Assembly: GCA_963828075.1 (NCBI GenBank)
Contig: CAWHDH010000021.1
Span: forward strand, 3,782,001-3,846,000
Reading direction: 5' to 3'
Source: JACCYI01 sp963828075
Lineage (GTDB): Bacteria; Actinomycetota; Thermoleophilia; Solirubrobacterales; Solirubrobacteraceae
DNA length: 64,000 nt
The notes beneath the pieces were generated by a model, which worked only from the letters and a program-made list of their open reading frames with translations, did no database searches and was not told the DNA's origin. Within the stretch, counting starts at the first letter, position 1. Each line of letters begins with the position of its first letter. This document shows positions 60,602-64,000 of the stretch, piece by piece. A program made the translations under genes and the position numbers.

Positions 60602-61820
60602 CTACAGGCCGGCGGGGTGACGGACGACGAAGTTGCTGCATCGGGCGAGGCCCGAGCCGCCAGCGCGGGCCGCTCTCGCCGGCGTTGGGGCCCCGGTCGT
60701 AACGGGCGGTGTCGAACCGCAGCCCGGCGACGATCACGAACATGTGCTCCGAGTTGGCGTAGACGGTGATCCAGCGGCCCGGGCCCGGGCGGCCCCAGCG
60801 CATGAGCGTCCCCGACGTGGCGGGCGCGACCCCGAACGCGCCCGCGCCCCACAGCACATGACTCGACGAGCTCGAGCAGTCATAGGTCGGGTTGCCGACG
60901 TGCGTCGGGTAATGCAGCAGCCGGTAGGGGCGGTCGCGAGATCGCGTTGGCGGCCGCGATCGCCCGGCGGATCGCGGCGGGCCCATCCTCCGGGGCGCGG
61001 GCGAGGCCGTCCGCCCCCAGCCGCGCGGTCGCGCCCGCGGTCAGCGGCGCGAACGGCGTCTCCCCGCCGGGCGTGAACGCGCCGGCCTCGGCCTCCCAGG
61101 CGCGCGCCTAGGCGAGGACCGCGTCGGCGTACGCGGGCGCCCCGTTGTAGGCGCGGGCGGCGCGCCACGCGCTGTCATCGAGCGTGTCGCGCGCACCCAG
61201 CGCCGTGCAGGAACGCGGCGCCGGCGGCGAGCGCGTCGACGTCGTCATAGACGCACCCGTGCGATCCGACGCCGCGGCAGCCCTGGAGCGCGTCGCGCCA
61301 TCTGCGGGTAGCGGCCCGGCGGGCCGCGTCGACCCGCCGGAACGCGTCGCGGTAGCGCCGCCACGTCGCGCCCGCGCCCGTCCCGGTCAGCGCGCCGGGC
61401 AGCGCGGTGACGGTGGCGTGCGTACGGGGCGACGCCGACGATCCCGAACTGCATCGGCCCGGCGGCGCCGCAGCCGTTCCAGCCGCTCGAGACGGCGTCG
61501 CCGGACGCGCCGGCGACGCGCAGCGTCGAGAACGCCGATCTCCTGCGGTGGATCGCGGCCAGCAGCGCCCACGAGACGCCGTAGGCGTCGCCGGCGGCCC
61601 GGTAGATCGGCAGATAGACGGCGGGGATCCCCGCCGGCGACCCCGCTGGCGGCGCCGACGCGGCCCGGTCGAACAGCACCACGATCGCCATCAGCACGAC
61701 CACCACCGGCGCGACCCCCGCGAGCAGGCCGGCGAGCAGCAGGCGCCGCAGCAGTCGCTGCGCCGCGGACGATCCGAGCACCGCGCGGCCAGCCGCCAGG
61801 CCCGCGGGTGCCGCCATCAC
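60602..61820 (-). pseudogene. Lytic transglycosylase-NlpC/P60 cell-wall hydrolase, disrupted by frameshifts
   Basis: Starts GTG 61820 or ATG 61817, directly after the virB4-like stop. A membrane anchor (LLLAGLLAGVAPVVVVLMAI) and a transglycosylase domain (AGDAYGVSWALLAAI; CGAAGPMQFGIVGV) are visible. The homologous sequence then changes frame near 61420 (ATWRRYRDAFRR; VYDDVDALAAGAAFL) and near 61205 (ARDTLDDSAWRAARAYNG), meets an in-frame TAG at 61108-61110, and changes frame near 60935 into the NlpC/P60 half (YDCSSSSSHVLWGAG; GRWITVYANSEHMFVIVAGL) and again near 60650 (NFVVRHPAGL, stop). It would have opened peptidoglycan for the conjugation channel. Confidence 0.8.
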
Positions 61821-64000
61821 CGGCCACCGATGCCCGCGACCCAGGCGGGGTCAGCGAGCAGCCTCAGCGCCCGCCACGAGTCGCCGCCGGCGTCGCGGAT
61901 CGCCTGGCGGCGCAGCGGCTCGTCGCGGTCCGGGTCGTGCGTGGCGATCCAGTACTCGAGATCCCCGGGGCGCAGCGTCACCGTCCCGCGGCCGCGGCTG
62001 CCGTTGACCAGGTACGCGGTCGAGGACTCGCGTTTGACCGTGCTCAGCGCCGCGATCGCGTCGATCTCCTCGTCGGAGAGTCCGAGCTCGGCGGCGACGA
62101 ACTCGAGCTGCCGGCGCTCCTGGCGCAGGCACAGCTTCATGGCGGCGTTGTCCAGCAGCGCCCGGCCATGGGGGTTGTCGAAGTCCTTGAGCTGTTGGGA
62201 GATCGCGATCAACGCCAGCGCTAGATGCCGCGAGCGGCGGGCGAGCTCGTTGACCCAACGGCCGGTCGCCTCATGCTCGACGAGCTTCCACAGCTCGTCG
62301 ATGACCAGAAACGACCGGCCCGCCCACGCCGGCGCCTCGGCGCCCGGCGCGTCGGTGAGATGCCGTTCGCGGTCGACGGCGATCCGACTGGTGATGTGCT
62401 CGACGATCACGAACAGCGCAGCGCCGGCGAACGAGTCGGGGATGCTCTGGGTGTCAAAGACGATCAGCGGCGAGCCGGCCGGGATCGTCGTCGGCCGGTC
62501 ACACAGCCACGCATAGGGGCCATCGCCGACGAAGTTGTGCAGGCGCGCGGCGAGATCGCGCAACACTTCCGCGAGCTGGGTGCCGGACTCGCGCGACGCA
62601 CCGGTCTGCAGCTGCTCCTGCAGCAGCATCTCGCGCGGCGACTCGCCGGTCGCCGCGCAGCGCTCATAGACCTGACGGATCGCCCGGCCGAGCAGGTTCT
62701 CCTCGGTCGCGCCGAGGCCGGCGTCATGCCCGCGGCGACCGCCGATCAGCATCGCGTGCAGCGCGAGGAGATAGTCGATCTTGTCGGCCGGCACGTGCCC
62801 GCAGTCCGGGACGTCCCAGGCGCAGACGGCGTGGCGGTCGCCGCCCATCTGCAGGTGGTGGGCGCCGGGCAGCAGCGAAGCGAGGAACCCGTAGTGGCCG
62901 CCGCGCTCGATGATCGCGCCGGTCGCGCCCTGCCCCAGGCAGCGGGCGATCAGCAGGTTCGTCGCCATCGTCTTGCCCGACCCCGACGTGCCGTTGACCA
63001 GCAGCATGTGGTTGTCGTGCGCCGCGTCGTAGAGATCGAGCCGCTCGAGCGTGCGCCCGACCGCCGCATAGCCGAGCGGGACGCCGCCCGGCGACCCGCA
63101 GCTCGTCCCCACCAGTGGCACCGAATCGGCGACGTTGCGCCCGATGAACTTCCGTGACCGGCCCGCCGCGTCAACGCCAACCGGCAGCGTCGCCTGCCAC
63201 AGCTGGCGCTGTGCGCCGCGACCGTGATGCAGATGGGTGTCGCACGCCGACGTGAGCTCCCGACCGATCGACTCATGCAGCTCGTCGAGCGCGTCGAGGT
63301 CGCCGCCGGCGTCGCGCAGCGCCAGATAGCACGACAGGTGGTAGATCGCCGCCCGCGACAGCGACAGCTCCGCGTCGAGCGCCTCGGCCTCCTGCTCCTG
63401 TGCAGCCTGGTCGGGATCCAGCGGCCGGCCGCGCTGCTCGGTGCCGCGGTTGTTGCCGTAGATCTGCTTGTAGCGGCGACGGTGGCGAAGCCGCTCGGCG
63501 TGCCGGTCGGTGGCGGTCACGTGCACCGACAGCGTCCACGGGCGCGGCGCGCTCATCAGGTACAACAGCCAGCCCAGCCACGTCTGTTCCGGGATCGCGC
63601 CGAGGTAGCGCACCGCCTCCGCCCACTCGCCGATCCGCAACCCTCGCGGGTCATGGAGATCGATCGGCTCCCGGCAGATCGCGGCCGCCAGACCGGCCGC
63701 CAGCGTCCCAGCGTCCTCGGGCGAGCCCGCGTCCTCCAGCGGCCCGACAAGGTCGCCGAGGACCGCCGGCGCGGAGCGCCCGGCCGCGGCCGGGCCGGGC
63801 GCGAACCGCGTCCACAGCAGCTCGCAGACCTCCCTGCCAGGCAACGCGCGGGACGCGATCCCGATCGCCTCGAGGTCGCGCTGGAGCCCGGCGACGTGCC
63901 GCTCGAGGTCGCGGATCACCCTGGCGTGCTCAGCGACCGTCCGGCGAACCGCGCCGCCGCGACGTCGCGGCCGCTGCGCGGCCAGCCACGGGCAGACGAC
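61817..64000 (-). CDS. VirB4/TraC-type conjugation ATPase, N-terminus outside window
   Basis: The frame is open to the right edge; 700 aa are present from GTG 63919 and about 27 further codons upstream read as protein (VRRTVAEHARVIRDLER), so the true start lies outside. Walker A LLVNGTSGSGKTMATNLL (near 62960-63000), an ATEENLLGRAIRQVYERC region and Walker B RSFLVIDELWKLVEHEATG, then SQQLKDFDNPHGRALLDNAA, are the VirB4 hallmarks. It powers assembly and transfer in the type IV secretion system. It is the most upstream gene seen of a five-gene minus-strand transfer operon. Confidence 0.88.
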   Translation of the reverse strand, partial: VVCPWLAAQRPRRRGGAVRRTVAEHARVIRDLERHVAGLQRDLEAIGIASRALPGREVCELLWTRFAPGPAAAGRSAPAVLGDLVGPLEDAGSPEDAGTLAAGLAAAICREPIDLHDPRGLRIGEWAEAVRYLGAIPEQTWLGWLLYLMSAPRPWTLSVHVTATDRHAERLRHRRRYKQIYGNNRGTEQRGRPLDPDQAAQEQEAEALDAELSLSRAAIYHLSCYLALRDAGGDLDALDELHESIGRELTSACDTHLHHGRGAQRQLWQATLPVGVDAAGRSRKFIGRNVADSVPLVGTSCGSPGGVPLGYAAVGRTLERLDLYDAAHDNHMLLVNGTSGSGKTMATNLLIARCLGQGATGAIIERGGHYGFLASLLPGAHHLQMGGDRHAVCAWDVPDCGHVPADKIDYLLALHAMLIGGRRGHDAGLGATEENLLGRAIRQVYERCAATGESPREMLLQEQLQTGASRESGTQLAEVLRDLAARLHNFVGDGPYAWLCDRPTTIPAGSPLIVFDTQSIPDSFAGAALFVIVEHITSRIAVDRERHLTDAPGAEAPAWAGRSFLVIDELWKLVEHEATGRWVNELARRSRHLALALIAISQQLKDFDNPHGRALLDNAAMKLCLRQERRQLEFVAAELGLSDEEIDAIAALSTVKRESSTAYLVNGSRGRGTVTLRPGDLEYWIATHDPDRDEPLRRQAIRDAGGDSWRALRLLADPAWVAGIGGR

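Overview
The window is very GC-rich, densely packed bacterial DNA. The gene families suggest a high-GC actinobacterium, most likely of the Thermoleophilia/Solirubrobacterales type; this is inferred from content and composition, not from a marker gene. No rRNA, CRISPR array or intact insertion sequence was seen. Three tRNA genes are present: Pro(TGG), Arg(TCT) and His(GTG).

Positions 1-12.5 kb are core chromosome. The order is the end of glmS, acpS, a bifunctional NAD(P)H-hydrate repair gene (nnr), a CBS-domain gene, alanine racemase, a CCA-adding/HD-domain nucleotidyltransferase, an M28 peptidase, a HIT hydrolase, an enoyl-CoA hydratase, a cold-shock gene, secreted proteins and a glycosyltransferase. 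Positions 12.5-25.4 kb are a respiratory block. It holds a cytochrome c-cupredoxin lipoprotein, ctaG, ctaE, a tandem stress-like protein, a ctaD with the A2-type YSHP motif, ctaC, an AraC-type regulator, and a second operon (enoyl-CoA hydratase, ctaC, an A1-type ctaD with GHPE, ctaB, two tiny membrane proteins). Positions 25.4-43.3 kb are mixed housekeeping: a PAP2 protein, a flippase-like membrane protein, thioredoxin reductase, 3-hydroxyacyl-CoA dehydrogenase, a sensor kinase, NUDIX, OsmC, DUF1015, a CAP-domain secreted protein behind a c-di-GMP-I riboswitch, YceI, a decayed LuxR regulator, an NrtR-like regulator, a diguanylate cyclase, and a proline racemase-family/ornithine cyclodeaminase-family pair.

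From the tRNA-His gene (about 43.4 kb) to the right edge the content becomes accessory and looks like one side of an integrative conjugative element. It carries a 1682-aa STAND-like P-loop protein beside the tRNA, an SSB, several small proteins, a MobF/TrwC relaxase-helicase with a coupled 36-aa leader ORF, a SEC-C protein with a nuclease-like D-x12-ExK motif, a TraG/VirD4 coupling protein, small envelope proteins, a disrupted cell-wall hydrolase and a VirB4-type ATPase running off the window. The large STAND-like gene and the SEC-C gene are the best candidates for defence cargo. No integrase or second attachment site was seen.

A window-wide regulatory pattern is that many first-in-transcript genes lack a Shine-Dalgarno sequence and instead have a TANNNT hexamer 6-10 nt before the start codon, as expected of leaderless mRNAs. 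Operon-internal genes use GTGA, ATGA or TGATG overlaps, or a purine-rich ribosome binding site.
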